Notes: generated by a model from the letters alone, not told the origin. 64,000 nt of DNA from Hippopus hippopus (GCA_946811185.2 OX328097.1:56635063-56699062), one strand, 5' to 3'. Shown: positions 20,584 to 32,034, numbered from the stretch's first letter. Made by a program: numbers and translations.

Positions 20584-21065
20584 GTTGGCATAGTAGTCAG
20601 TCAGGTAAAGACTTCAATCAAAGTTTGCTTGGTAGAAAGGTGGGGCAGAGATACAATTTAGAGGACAAATCAAGGAAAAAAGGTAAGATGTTGATGGATA
20701 CAAGGTTTTTATTACTTTTATAGATATGAAAACCATTTCATAAAATCTTATCGGAGACTGTAATCCAACCTATGGAGGCCATTGTTTATAGCTAAATTGG
20801 CAATTTATGAAGAATTAGGATTTTATTGCTCCAAGATGGAACGATATATGGCAGATGTTTGCAATTATTTCTGCATATCAAAAAGTTCAGCTGGGCTTAT
20901 CTGTTTCAAATATTGTGATACGTATAAAAACCCATTGCCACACAGATGTATGTTTTAAAGTTTTGTACCAGTTTCATCTGAGACAATAGGAATGCAAGGG
21001 GTGTTTCTAGAGTGAAAGATTAGGTAGTATTACAGAAGAAGGGTATGGAGGTCCTCATATGGCTG
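20584..21065. other. Unassigned spacer
   Basis: AT-rich; no feature recognised. Confidence 0.45.
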
Positions 21066-21200
21066 AGTCGCTTTACCATATGTTGTAAAGATGAGAAGGG
21101 AGGAGGCTTTTGGAAACATAGTGGTAACAGGAGAAAATGATGATAATCAGCATTTTCTCCTTTTCCAGCAGTGCAACTATAGTTGTGTAAGGTGCTTAAA
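21066..21200 (-). mobile_element. Family A fragment fused to family B tail
   Basis: An A hairpin with apex GATGATAATCAGC runs into CAGCAGTGCAACTATAGTTGTGTAAGGTGC, the terminal part of the AAAGGTGC-type B. The junction is near 21172. Confidence 0.6.
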
Positions 21201-21313
21201 TTGTTTGCACTCAGCTGTTGTTTTCTGCTATTGTTCTAATGTAGAATGGTCCACAAATGAATAATCAAGGACAGATAATGAATGATAAAGTTGACCAAAT
21301 ATTGTAATATAGA

Positions 21314-21570
21314 TGATCGGCTCTCTGGGACAAAGGGCTTTAATGCATCTTTGAAACAAATTATACAAAGCAAGTTGTTGAATAACAGGTCCTTTTTGTC
21401 TAAAAGCAAATTATATGATTTAATCACTTGGTAGAATTTTCTGTCCCCATGCAGAATATATACCAAATAGTAAAAAGGTTTTGGCTCAGGTCAGCCTGCA
21501 AAAATTGGGCTGGCTGACATTGGTAGATACTGTTTGCAGATAAATTAAACCTTCATTTCACAGAGCATGA
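21314..21570. mobile_element. Family C copy
   Basis: CGGCTCTCTGGGACAAAGGGC plus TTTAATGCATCT on one side; CAGATAAATTAAACC and TTCACAGAGCATGACC on the other. The central palindrome is degraded (CAGCCTGCAAAAATTGGGCTGGCTG). Confidence 0.7.
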
Positions 21571-22151
21571 CCTTCCAGAACATTTACAAAATAACAATAG
21601 AAAGAAAATCGATGAAAAGGGTAAAAAAATTGATGAAAAAGAAACACTGTTTTTCAACTATGTGGAACATGCTGAGGGATTCAAATCAATTGCTTGTTTC
21701 AAGGAAATGCTCCATTTTCTGCATTGTTATCCAAAAGTTAACAGCTTGCAAAAGCATTAAACTGTCAGTTTTGGTATGGTAATGGGTTCTTAATATGATA
21801 ATTCAGGGCATTCAGTGCAACTTTTAAAATCCCTCCTTTTTTACAACAGGTGTTTTTTTCACTGATGCCTTCTGGTCAGTTTGACCTAAATGTCACTGAT
21901 TCAGCCAGCAAATGCTTGCCCAGGGATTTGTTTACTTTGTACTGGTTTCCAAATAGTCTGACAGGTTGGTACCTCTGTGAAGGTTTGGACAATAGCACTA
22001 CCAAGTCATTACCGAGTGGTTCCCTGTAAAAACATGCTTGTAGACAGCTGTACAAACAAAAAGTTGAAGCTAAAGCATTTACCCCAATTTTCTTGAAGGA
22101 TCATATTAAGTCTTTCTGTTTTGTCTAGGTCACTTCAAGGATGTTCATCAT
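21571..22151. other. Unassigned spacer
   Basis: A possible very decayed A remnant at 21730-21790 (ATGGTAATGGGTTCTTAA). The 71-codon frame 21567-21782 has no recognisable content. Confidence 0.4.
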
Positions 22152-22334
22152 TTAACTGTTTACCAGACAACAAAATTTAAGACTGGTCCAAATTGAAAGC
22201 TATTTCAGATGACAGAATAAATGTGACTGAAAAATTGAAATTTGTTTTTGGAGAGGTAAAAAACATTGTGGGAAAAGGAGAAAATGCTGGTTACCAAGGT
22301 CGCTAAAAGTTGGGATTGTGTGGTAAATGGTTAA
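22152..22334 (+). mobile_element. Family A MITE, hairpin right arm deleted
   Basis: TTAA 22152-22155 and 22331-22334. After GGAGAAAATGCTGGTTACCA the text jumps to AGGTCGCTAAAAGTTGG, so only the left arm and loop remain. The flanks are otherwise clean. Confidence 0.85.
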
Positions 22335-22345
22335 AATAGCAACAT

Positions 22346-22574
22346 TTAACTGTAGCAAACCACAATTCTTTGATGCCTCTACTTGAGAGCATTTGCAGAC
22401 GTCAAATTTATTTTGGCCTAAATAATAGGATTTGTCTTTGAAAGGGCAGAGAATATTATGGGAAGTAGAAAAAACACTGGTTACCGCTAGTTTTTCCTTT
22501 TTCCTGCAATGTTTTCAAGTAGCTTTTTCTGGCAGAGTTGTTAAAACTCCGTGTTGTTTGGATTTAGGGGTTAA
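22346..22574 (+). mobile_element. Family A MITE
   Basis: TTAA 22346-22349 and 22571-22574. The hairpin is altered to AAAAAACACTGG...CCGCTAGTTTTTCC, with partial re-pairing of the inner arm. Confidence 0.82.
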
Positions 22575-22601
22575 TTTATTACCTTTTGCAGATTGGTTTT
22601 T

Positions 22602-23983
22602 AGCTCCACTGGCCGAAGGCCAGCGGGCTTATGTCATGGCCTGTTGTCCGTTGTGCGTCCGTCCGTCCGTGCGTTAACTTTTTTTTAAAACGTCTTCTTC
22701 TCTGAAACTACCCATCCAATTTTGATGAAACTTCACAGAAATGATCCTCCCATGGTCCTCTTCAGAATTTCTTGAAAGAATTTAATTCCTTCAAAAACTC
22801 TGGTTGCCATGGCAACAGAACTGAAAAATTTTGAAAATCTTTGAAAATCTTCTTGTCTGAAACCGTAAGGCCAAGGGCTACCAAATTTGGCATGTAGCTT
22901 TATCTAGTGGACCTCTACCAAGTTTCTTCAATTTATAGCCCTGGGGTCAAAATTGGCCCCGCCCCGGGGGTCACAAGTTTTACATGGGCTTATTTAGGGA
23001 GAACTTTAAAATTCCTCTTCTACCTAGCCATAGGGCCTAGAGCTACCAAATTTGGCATGTAGCTTTATCTAGTGGACCTCTGCCAAGATTGTTCAAATTA
23101 TAGCCCTGGGGTCAAATTAGGCCCTGCCCGGGGGTAACAAGTTTTACATGGGCTTATATAACAAGTTTTACATGGGCTTATATAGGGAGAACTTTAAAAT
23201 TCTTCTTTGACCTAGCCATGGGGCCTAGGGCGACCAAATTTGGCATGTACCAAGGGTTTCCAAATTATAGCCGAGGGTCAAATTTGACTTCGCCCCGGGG
23301 GGGTAACATGTTTTACATGGGCGGGCTTATATAGGAAAATCTTTCGCATCTAGCTATAAGGGCTAGGGCTATCAAATTTTGCATTTAGCTTTATCTAGGG
23401 GGTCTCTATCAAGGGTGCCCAAATTATAGCCAAGGGGGTCAAATGTAGCCCCACCCCAGGGGGTCACAAGTTCTACATGGTCTTATATAAGGAAACTTTA
23501 ATAATCTACTTTTACATAGCCATATTTAGGCCTAGGGCTACCAAATTTTGCATGTAACTTTATATAATGGGCCTCTACCAAGAGGGCCCAAATTTTAACT
23601 TTGGGGGTCAAGTTTGACTCCACACCAGGGGTCACAAGTTTTACATTGGCTTTTATAGTGAAAACTTGATAAACCTGTGTCATGGATCACATATTTTACA
23701 GGGCCTTTTATTCAGCAAACTTGTTTTACATGACTTTTTATTGGGCAAGATTAAAAAATCTTTTTGTTTATAACCACACATTCTAGTTTCATATTGTAGG
23801 TCTGGGGTCAAAATTGCCTTCATTCCAGGGATCGCAAGTTTAACATGGGCTTCAAAATATTGTCACTTCAATTTAAACATTAATCAAGGGAAATAACTCT
23901 TTATGAAAGATAAAGTTCGTTACTATTTACCTCCCTTGATTATCAAGCTGCAGTGATACATGATTGGTGCTAGACAAGTTTTT
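22602..23983 (+). mobile_element. Family D repeat with five tandem units
   Basis: Starts AGCTCCACTGGCCGAAGGCC, then GTGCGTCCGTCCGTCCGTG and a lead segment with CTGAAACTACCCATCC and GGTTGCCATGGCAAC. Units of about 140-170 bp begin near 22878, 23046, 23230, 23368 and 23539, each with ACCAAATTTGGCATGTAG, ATAGCCCTGGGGTCAAA and CACAAGTTTTACATGGGC, increasingly diverged. It lacks its own right terminus; a short palindrome (AATCAAGGGA/TCCCTTGATT) lies at 23881-23942 before the second start. No coding capacity. Looks like a non-autonomous Helentron-type element. Confidence 0.8.
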
Positions 23984-24653
23984 TAGCTCCACTGGCCGAA
24001 CGGCCAGCAGGCTTATGTTATGGCCCGTTGTCCGTTGTGCGTCCATCCGTATGTTAACTTTTTAGCTCACTTGAGCACAACGTGCTCAAGGGGAGCTTTT
24101 AGGATCACCTGGTGTCCGTCGTGCGTCGTGTGTCGTCAACAATTCTTTAAACATCAACTCCTCCTAAACCACTGGGCGGATTTGGACCAAACTTGGCTGG
24201 AATGTTCCTTGGAAGGTCCTCTTTAAAAACTGTTCACAGAATTTGATTCTATCAAAAACTCTGGTTGCCATTGCAACCAAATGGAATTTTTTAGGGAATT
24301 CTTTAAAAATCTTCTCCTGAAACCACGGGTCAGATTTTGAAATAATTTCACAGATATGCTCCTTGGGTGACCCTTTTTAAAAATTGTTCGTAAAATTTTG
24401 ATCCGTCAAAAAATGTGGCTCTGGTGAATGGGGGCTTCTTGCACCATATAGAAATGAAGGAATTCTTCAAAATTCTTCTTCTCTGAAACCGCTGGTCAGA
24501 TTTCGAAATAATTTCACAGGATTGTTCCTTGGGTGACCCTTTTCAAAAACTGTTCGTAAAATTTTGATCCGTCTAAAAACGTTTGGCTTGTAGTGTTTTT
24601 ACTTAATAGCCAGTGGAGCGATACAGGGCCATCATGGCCCTCTTGTTTTTTTT
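23984..24653 (+). mobile_element. Second family D copy with another repeat nested in it
   Basis: A new D start (AGCTCCACTGGCCGAACGGCC) at 23985 breaks off at GTTAACTTTTT (24053-24063), where a different family begins (AGCTCACTTGAGCACAACGTG, hairpin TTGAGCACAACGTGCTCAA, GGTGTCCGTCGTGCGTCG). That family's units (CTGAAACCACGGGTCAGATT, CTGAAACCGCTGGTCAGATT, about 180 bp apart) run to the D right terminus GCCAGTGGAGCGATACAGGG, its hairpin AGGGCCATCATGGCCCT and an 8-T tract at 24653. Confidence 0.75.
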
Positions 24654-24764
24654 GCCATAAAGCAGATAGTTGTGGCAACAGAAGCCTAATATGCAATTTA
24701 TCCTCTATCCACAGTGTTTTCACAGTTATTTATAAGTCTAGGTATTGATTCATGTTCGTTTATC

Positions 24765-25015
24765 TGAGCAATGGTCTAGCAAAAGGGGGCTTAATGCATC
24801 TCCGTGATTCACTTTACCAAGCAAGTAACAATGGATCCATAGCATTCATTTAGTCTAATGATAGACTTAGTTTTGAGGAAGAGTGGTCCTTGGATATTTA
24901 GAAAATTGACAGATAGCAAAATGTTTTGACCCATGTCATGCTCATGCTCATGCACATGGCAGGGGTCAATACTTTCTGCAGATGCATTACTCCCCTTTTC
25001 ACAGAGCATGGCTCA
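24765..25015. mobile_element. Family C copy with both inverted ends
   Basis: 251 bp. TGAGCAATGGTCTAGCAAAAGG...GGCTTAATGCATCTCC at the left; CAGATGCATTACTCCCC and TTTTCACAGAGCATGGCTCA at the right. A central short repeat CATGCTCATGCTCATGCACATG replaces the usual palindrome. No clear target duplication. Confidence 0.8.
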
Positions 25016-25162
25016 TCTATATTTTAAAAAAGCCTTTTCAAAGTTCTCAGCTGCAAATTCATCATAGGCTACAACAAGCTATCCAATTACGACACAGTAG
25101 TATTTGTATGTCCAGGCACTGGACAGGCATAAGTCTTCAAATGGATTAAAAAAAAAATTCTT

Positions 25163-25417
25163 TTAACCCTTTACCAAACAATCATGAGTTTTAACCCTTT
25201 ACCACATGGCAAAAATTGAGACTCATCCATATTGAAGGAATTTATAGCAACAATTCAAATGTTTTTCAATTGATAGTATTTGTCCATTAATAGGTACAAA
25301 ACATTGTGGGAAAGGGAGAAAATGCTGGTTTCCAGCATTTTCTCCTTTTCCCACAATATTTTCAAAGCTTTCTTAATCAGGGTAGTAAAAAGTCGGGATT
25401 GTATGATAAAGGGTTAA
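25163..25417 (+). mobile_element. Family A MITE preceded by a 28-bp terminus stub
   Basis: TTAACCCTTTACCAAACAATCATGAGTT at 25163 is a minus-type terminus only. It abuts a complete plus copy bounded by TTAA 25191-25194 and 25414-25417 with a perfect hairpin core. The stub looks like the remains of a copy whose end was used as target. Confidence 0.87.
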
Positions 25418-25613
25418 CAAATCTGAGAAAGAAGGCTGTAGAAAATCTTGTTGGAAAAAGAGAAAGTGCTGGTGACCACCAGCATTTTCTCCTTTTTCCA
25501 CAATATTTTCAACCCTCACAAAGACAAGTTCCATTGTTTGAACCACACTTACCTTGTTTGCTGCATATATTCTCAATTTGGTCTAGTTCAAACTTCGTTG
25601 TATGGTAGAGGTA
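25414..25613 (-). mobile_element. Family A MITE, left part deleted
   Basis: Begins at shared TTAA 25414-25417, directly followed by CAAATCTGAGAAAGAAGGC, so the outermost 25 bp are missing. The hairpin apex has a direct ACC duplication (GGTGACCACCAGC). Right end GGTAGAGGTAAC. Confidence 0.82.
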
Positions 25614-25747
25614 ACTCGGCCATGTTTGAACAATCAAAACTTTTGCTTAAAGATGATGAGCCAAAGGTGAAGAATTTTGTCTCCAACGATGAATTTATTG
25701 TAAAACTTGATGCATGTGTTGAAGGCTTTAAACGGAAAAAAGAATAA
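25614..25747 (+). CDS. Possible terminal exon of an unidentified gene
   Basis: Directly after the A copy, an open frame reads AMFEQSKLLLKDDEPKVKNF...DACVEGFKRKKE and stops at TAA 25745-25747. The peptide is charged, lysine-rich at the C-terminus, and has a protein-like composition unlike the repeat-derived frames around it. No family is recognised. A 3' splice site would have to lie in or at the edge of the family A copy (AG at about 25598); the preceding pyrimidine tract is weak. It could equally be the 3' end of a retrocopy, or chance. No matching upstream exon was found. Confidence 0.3.
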
Positions 25748-26899
25748 ACATTTTTAAAACACAAGAACCCTCATATTCCCAAAGCTGTCAGCTGTAATTC
25801 ATACATGTTTTCATCTTAATGTACATATGATAAATCATACTGGAATCCAGGCTGGTTCTCCAGCATCATACCAGAGAATTGCAGACTGCTACATAACACT
25901 AGAATAGTTTATTGTGTACTCTTGAAAATGAAGATAAATTTTGTGACTTGAAAGTTGTGTTAATGACAAACTGCTGCAGTTTTGAAATGGTTTTTAAGTA
26001 TCCTTTAGAAATACCTCATTATTCTGTTCATAAGCTATAAAAAGGCTCATTTTTCATGTTTTTTAAACGTTTTTGAAATTTTCACAAGCAGCTGCATTCA
26101 TGGATAATTGGGTCTGGTTCTCATGTTCACACATACATGGAGGTATCAGGTCTTGTTTATCTATTAGATATGATAAATGAGTTGCTGATGATGCTATGTT
26201 TGATCTGGTCTTCAGTTTCATCCTCCTCCCAGATCCTAGACCAGTAACCTGCCTCTCGCCTATAATTTATATTTCCACTGACCAGAACCTCTTACTATCC
26301 CTAAGAGTGTATACTGTATTTTTGAGAGTGTGTTAAAATTTTGTAGTTTGATCTTGATGTATAACTTCAGCCATGTTGTGAGATAAATCTGCTCAGACAG
26401 CCTTTAAAATGCAATATTTTTGGTCTGATTTGTTCCAGAGGACAAGGTGTAAAAAATGCATTTATTAAAATACACATCTGAGTACATATGATAAACAATT
26501 TTGCAAGCTTTTGTAAAAAAAAAAAAGTATATATACATCCAGGCTTTTGTATAATGTTAGAAAAATTGCAAATGCAAAAGGGTGGAATTATGAGTAACCA
26601 TTAGACTTGGCAAAAAATATTTACTTTCTTCATGTTTTGGTACCTATTTCCTGAAATGAAATGGTTGGAATTAAAAATACATTGACTGTTGCCCAAGACT
26701 TCACCTAAATGGGAGCCTAGAATAACTGATGGTAATATAATGAATCATTTCATGAAAAGTGATCAGTTTTGTGTCGCCAAACATAGGCCCCAAGGATAAC
26801 ATGTGAAGCATATTCAACACTAATTTTTCCTCTCTACATCCTGAAATAATGTGCTGCAGAAAACCTTTAAAAACATCTTTGTAAAAGATTGAAAATCAA
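25748..26899. other. Unassigned 1.1-kb segment
   Basis: AT-rich, free of A and B apart from a weak GTTTGATCTTGATGTATAAC near 26343. It would be 3' untranslated sequence if the upstream coding piece is real. A poly-A run lies at 26515-26526. Confidence 0.4.
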
Positions 26900-27098
26900 T
26901 TAACTCTTTTACCAGAACAAAATTATAGACTCTTCCAAAATGAGAGTATTTGCAGACAAAAACTTAAGTGTGGCTAAAATGATGGAATTCGTCATATGGT
27001 AGAAAACATAGTTGGAAAAGGAGAAAAAGTCCAAAATTCTGTCGTGTGGTAAAGAGTCAAAGGCAGTTAAAACATGGAATTGTTTGTTAAAGGGTTAA
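26900..27098 (+). mobile_element. Family A MITE, rearranged
   Basis: TTAA 26900-26903 and 27095-27098. After GGAAAAGGAGAAAA the hairpin is replaced by a minus-type terminus (GTCCAAAATTCTGTCGTGTGGTAAAGAGTC), then the plus right end. A second copy's terminus has been patched into the centre. Confidence 0.75.
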
Positions 27099-27324
27099 GT
27101 GAGCCTCTACAAGCAATATTTTTTCTAGAAAAGTTCAAGAAAAAACATCTCAAAACGCAATGAACGTCTAATTCTTTTATCACATAATAGTGTCCCAAGA
27201 AACACATGTGTAATTATTAGATCTATACATGCCTTATATTCATAAAAGAGACAGATTCACTGCTTTGACAGTACTATGTAACTCGGATTAAAATAGTTCT
27301 ATAGAAGCTGGCATATAATTATTA

Positions 27325-27780
27325 TACCCCCCCAAAACTCTGTTTGGGGGGTATATAGGAGTCAGCTTGTCGGTCGGTCCGTCCGTCCGTCCGTCTGTCC
27401 GTCCATCGGTCGGTCTGTAGCTTTTTGTCCGCTCTATTTCTCATAAACTACTGGACGAATTTTATTCAAACTTCACAGGTAAACTCAGTATCAAGCAGAG
27501 ATGTGCATATGAAATATTGGTTATGGTTCATTGATTTTTCACTGAGTTATGGCCCTTTCGTGAAATTTCTTGTCCGCTCTTTTTCTCATCAACTATTGGA
27601 CAGATTTGGTTCAAACTACACAGATAGACTCAGTATCAAGCAGAGATGTGCATATCCTATTTTGGTTATGGTTTATTTAGGTTTCATGGAGTTATGGCCC
27701 TTTGATGATTCTGGACAAATTTCTTTCAAACTTCATGGATAGACTTTGCACTCAGCAAAGATATGCATATCATAAATTGT
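27325..27780 (+). repeat. Family E-like repeat with about 143-bp tandem units
   Basis: Opens with a C7/G7 hairpin (ACCCCCCCAAAACTCTGTTTGGGGGGT), then GGTCGGTCCGTCCGTCCGTC. Units start at CTTTTTGTCCGCTC (27420) and TTCTTGTCCGCTC (27566), with a shortened third at 27709; each has TCAAACTTCACAGG and GAGATGTGCATAT, with GAGTTATGGCCCTTT in the first two. A possible terminus (GTTGGGGGGTATGATCATG) lies at 28298. Confidence 0.75.
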
Positions 27781-29828
27781 TCTTAGTTAATTAAATAAAA
27801 TTTCCAAGACCTTAGCCCTTTTTTGTTGTTCTCTTTATGACGGTGCCCTTGCTGAATTGATGAAAATAAATTATACTTTTGATAGAATACTTTTAACACA
27901 GCTTCTATGTCATGCTTACTTTCAAAAACTATTACACCAAATAATTTTTTTTCGCAATGATTTGCATACAATATTTTTGCCTTTTCTAAATTCTTAAAAT
28001 CAATTCAGCAAATGTGACTTACCTCCTATAGGTGGGCACTGGTAACAAAACCACCTTTACTAAGTTTGCTTTAGTGCAGATGTTGCTTTATGTGTTGTAT
28101 GTGTCTGCATGTGTGTGTTATGTAACCTTGTCTTCTGTTTACTCATGCTTATCATATATTTGCACTCAAGCTTTAGATGTAGTCACCCTTGTAGACACCT
28201 TTGCATGATTTTATTACACAACAGAGTCATTATGAAAAATGAACTGCATCTTTCATCCATCATTATTATCCTTAGATCTGTTTTGTGACAAGGAGCTGTT
28301 GGGGGGTATGATCATGTTTAGTGATAGCTCTAGTTATTTGAAATATAAGACCTAATCAGACTTTTACTTTACCAAGATCATCAATTTTGGCTTTACCTTT
28401 AGTAATAGTCTGTCAAATCTAATTGCTTGAGACACAGTTTAATGGACTTCTTTACCTCTGCACACTCTTGGAAAATAAAGATTTGAACAACAAAACTTGA
28501 CTGTTTAGACAATCTGAGACAGTGTTGGCTCCCTGTAAAAAGCTGAATGGATTGCTTGCAAAAAAAGTTTCAGTTTTTGCTCCAGGGGATTCTGAAATAT
28601 TTTTGGTGGAAAAAAATGAATGTTATCTCTTTGATAGGAGAATAAGACCACTATAAATAAATTCATCATGACAGTTTATTTGCAAAAGATACATTTTCAT
28701 TGCCATGGATACAAGATGGCATTGTTTATGGTACATAGGTTCTTCAAGAGCCTTTAAATGGATCTTGAAGGGGGGTCGGTGTAGAGTATATATACAGACA
28801 TAACAAATGTCGATCAACTTCATAAAATATGTATTTTATCAGATGATAAATGACACAGAATTAATTTGAGTGGAAACCAAACAAGGGTTACCATGGAAAT
28901 ATGACTCCAAGGATTTGAAAAGTTGAAGGAAACAGAGGCATGTCATGCCAGATCATCCCATTTACCTCATTATTTGATTTTTCCCTTCATGTTCCTTTGA
29001 AAACAAGACATGCAGAGCGAGTTATATATAACTGATAAAGTTCGGTAGCTTGAACACCTTTGGGACTGGGTAAGAAGTTCGATGGATCCAACTTTCAGAC
29101 AAAGTACAAAGTGGTCAGTGAATAAGTTACGTGTAATTTCATTGCATCTTTATAGCTTTTGTATTTGGAAATACCACACAGAACACACCACATACTTATG
29201 TCATTTACCTAGCACATATCTTAAAGTCATACCATAATGTCTCTTATTATTGCTCTCCCACTAATTAATGCTCCCCAAGCCTTTTCAAACAAAAATTGGG
29301 CTTACCAGATAGCTAAACCATCAATAAAGTTGAAATAAATCAGCTTGAAAAAATTACAGCATCGACATAATCCTAATTACTTCACAAATCAATGTCATTA
29401 ACACTTTACTATCCGAATATAGGTACACCTCTTATAATGTTATCAACTTCAGGTAACACAGAATTTGTCAACTAACTTGGAAAAAGTTTAAGAAATTGAA
29501 AGTATCGAAGATCAATGTCCAACATTGATTTTTAATGCTATTCAATGTCCAAATGATTCCTGATTGGCGGTAAAATCGATATTCTGCAAATGTAAAGCCC
29601 CCAGGGGCATTAAGAAGAGAGAATATGGTATTATTAGTGAAACAAGAAAAATCATGGAAAAGAAAAGTTCCAAATATAGGGAGTGCGAGCTTTGTGAAGT
29701 TGAACAATATGAATTGTACAGAGATTTTCCTTGGACAGAGATCGTTGTGTGAGCTTTTTTGGTGTTTGAAATAACCCATATTCGAGCCACCAAGTTTTGA
29801 CTGTAATGATTATAAAATTTACTGGGGC
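27781..29828. other. Unassigned 2-kb segment
   Basis: The least repeat-like part of the window. Short frames at 28623-28823, 29468-29779 and 29542-29895 (minus) and 29564-29752 (plus) overlap on both strands and show no domain. No splice pattern can be argued. Confidence 0.4.
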
Positions 29829-30095
29829 CAAAATACATTGAGAAAATGGAGATGTTATTTTTTTGAGTAACTTTTATTGTATACACAAAATACATTTAAT
29901 GGTGTGTTGTATACACAAAATACATTGTGTTGTATACACAAAATACATTGAGAAAATGGAGATGTTATTTTTTTTAGCAACTTTTATTGCTATTATCCAT
30001 AGTAATTGAGGAGGTGTCATCTGCAGAATGTGTCAGCAAGTTTCATGAAGTTTCATGAAGGTTAAGGATGAATGCCATTTAATGGTGTGTTGTAT
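29829..30095. repeat. Scrambled local tandem duplications
   Basis: ATACATTGAGAAAATGGAGATG plus an AT-rich run and AACTTTTATTG occurs at about 29835-29878 and again at 29943-29988. Between them TTGTATACACAAAATACATT is present three times. ATTTAATGGTGTGTTGTAT occurs at 29893 and 30077, and TTTCATGAAG twice at 30041-30060. Successive overlapping duplications explain it. Confidence 0.75.
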
Positions 30096-30150
30096 GTCAT
30101 GTAGTGTGATACCTATATACTTTATGTGTCTGGAAGAGTTTATTCAGTAT

Positions 30151-30375
30151 TTAACTCTCTACCAGCCATCAAAATTTTAGGTGTGTCTAAATTGAAAGCA
30201 TTTGCAGATAACAAGTTTAAGGTGGCACAAATGACTGAACTTATCTTTTAAAGGATAGAAAACATGGTGGAAAAAAAGAGAAAATGTTGGAAACCAGCAA
30301 TTTTCTCCTTGGTCCACAGCATTATCAAAAGCCTTATTTCTTGTTAAAACTCAGTATTGTTATGTAAAGGATTAA
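30151..30375 (+). mobile_element. Family A MITE, diverged
   Basis: TTAA 30151-30154 and 30372-30375. The hairpin is partly unpaired (AAATGTTGGAAACCAGCAATTTTC; CTTGGTCCACAGC). Confidence 0.83.
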
Positions 30376-31117
30376 CTCAGTCCTTCTGTTGGCAGATTTT
30401 GCAGGGCTTCTTGCAGAGGGTGTCTTACAAAAGGAGTATGCAACTTAAGCTCTTGTAGATCAAGCTGTATTGTAGACTGTTTCAAAACCTTGTTTAAAAA
30501 AAAAAAAGCACTGAATCCCTGTTCCTATTAGTCAGCAGATTTTCAGAACCAAGTTTTCTAGAAATTCATATAAAAGGATGAATATAACGGAAAGGGTTAA
30601 AAGAAATTCCTGTGAAACAGGAACAGAGACTTTTGTACCATTACAAAACAATGAAAGTCTTCTTTATTGGGATCATGGATTGTAGTGTATGGAAGGCTAG
30701 ATCTTGCTGTAAATAAGTATTAAAGAACTTCAATGGAAAGATTTTCTTTTGAGACAGCTAGGATCACTAGTGGCAAGGCATGGCTTAAAAGGGATGAGTT
30801 ACTTGAGGGTGTGGGTTTGGTTGCTAGGGCTGGTGAACTAAATAACTAAAAGTTACTAATGGTCTCTTATATGAGACATTACACCTGAAGGTCCTGTGTG
30901 ACAATGCAATACACAGAGCATGTTAAAGAGCCACCTTTACTATCTCTCATAACATATCTACATACTTAACAGTACCAGGTTAGCACTATGTAGAAAATAC
31001 AAATTGCTTGGAAAGGGTTTTTGTATACAGTACTGTTGATCAAACTGCCAGAATCGATGAATAGGTGAACTGTCCACCACAACATGTATCTGATGTTATA
31101 TTGCAATTAGCTAAGCA
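30376..31117. other. Unassigned segment
   Basis: Single B-like arm GTAGATCAAGCTG near 30457; poly-A run at 30497-30508. No gene. Confidence 0.4.
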
Positions 31118-31286
31118 TGGTACCAGATGGGGCAGAATTTTGTTATATCCAAAGAAATTGAAAGAATCTGATGAGAATAAATTTGATGTCACTCAAATGA
31201 TAGAATTTGACTAAGTTGGAGCTGTGAAAATTATGTAGAAAGGAGAAAATGCCTGTCACCAGCATTTTCTCCTTTCCCCACTATAG
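31118..31286 (+). mobile_element. Family A MITE, ends missing
   Basis: GATGTCACTCAAATGATAGAATTTG and the hairpin GAGAAAATGCCTGTCACCAGCATTTTC are present; both termini are decayed, and the next copy starts right behind. Confidence 0.68.
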
Positions 31287-31520
31287 TGTAACTCTTTACC
31301 AAACAACAATATGTCATTCTTGTCCAAATTGAAAGCATTTGCAGTCAACAAATTTAACATGAGTCAAAAGCCTGAAATTTGCCTTATGAAGGGTAGAAAA
31401 AATTGTGGGAAAAGGAGAAAATGCTGGTTACCAGCATTTTCACCTTTTCCCACAATGTTTTCAAGTCCTTTTTTTTTTGTCAGGATCATCAAAACTGGGG
31501 ATTGTGGGGTAAATCGTTGA
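31287..31520 (+). mobile_element. Family A MITE
   Basis: GTAACTCTTTACCAAACAACAATATG; right end GGGTAAATCGTTGA. The hairpin has one right-arm mismatch (TTTTCACC). A second right-half scrap (CTTTCCCAGGGTCTTTAAAACC) follows to about 31560. Confidence 0.85.
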
Positions 31521-31611
31521 AAACCTTCTTTCCCAGGGTCTTTAAAACCCTGTTTGGGAAAAGGTTTGACACCAAACAACCAGCGATACATACTTCTTTG
31601 TATGAATGAAA

Positions 31612-31847
31612 AGGAGGAAATATTCTTGCAAGTATCTACACACAGAACCAATCTGCTAGTGATGAATGAAGAAAATTGTGAATTCATGTTACATGTTCTT
31701 GATGATTTGAGAGATAATCTCTCAGCTAACATCTATCCTCATCCTATCTGGAGTGATGATCTGCATTTTATCAATATTGATACTTACTTATCTCGCTCAA
31801 TTATTCATTTCATTTGTTCAGAAACATGCAAAGTAAACATTTTTCAG
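31612..31847 (+). CDS. Possible internal exon of an unidentified gene
   Basis: The frame after AATGAAAAG reads EEIFLQVSTHRTNLLVMNEE, LHVLDDLRDNLSANIYPHPI and ICSETCKVNIFQ, then TTTTTCAG followed by GTATAT (GT at 31848-31849), a plausible 5' splice site. The frame stays open from 31554 to 31874, and the composition is protein-like with few Lys/Phe runs. The upstream acceptor (AAAAG at about 31611) has a poor pyrimidine tract. No domain recognised; chance is a real alternative. Confidence 0.25.
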
Positions 31848-31850
31848 GTA

Positions 31851-32034
31851 TATCTTTTTCTTCCCCATGCATGAATCAACAGGTAGAGTATTGAGGCCAG
31901 AGTAGACCCAAAGTCAGGGTCTGTCTAAACAAACCTTAATAAGTTGCATTCTTGTTCTCATTTTAAGTTTTGAAAGTAACAGAATTTTAGGTTGTCTGAA
32001 CCATTTACTTAAGCCAGTCAGAAAGTGTGTCTCA
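31851..32034. other. Unassigned spacer
   Basis: Nothing recognised. Confidence 0.35.
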
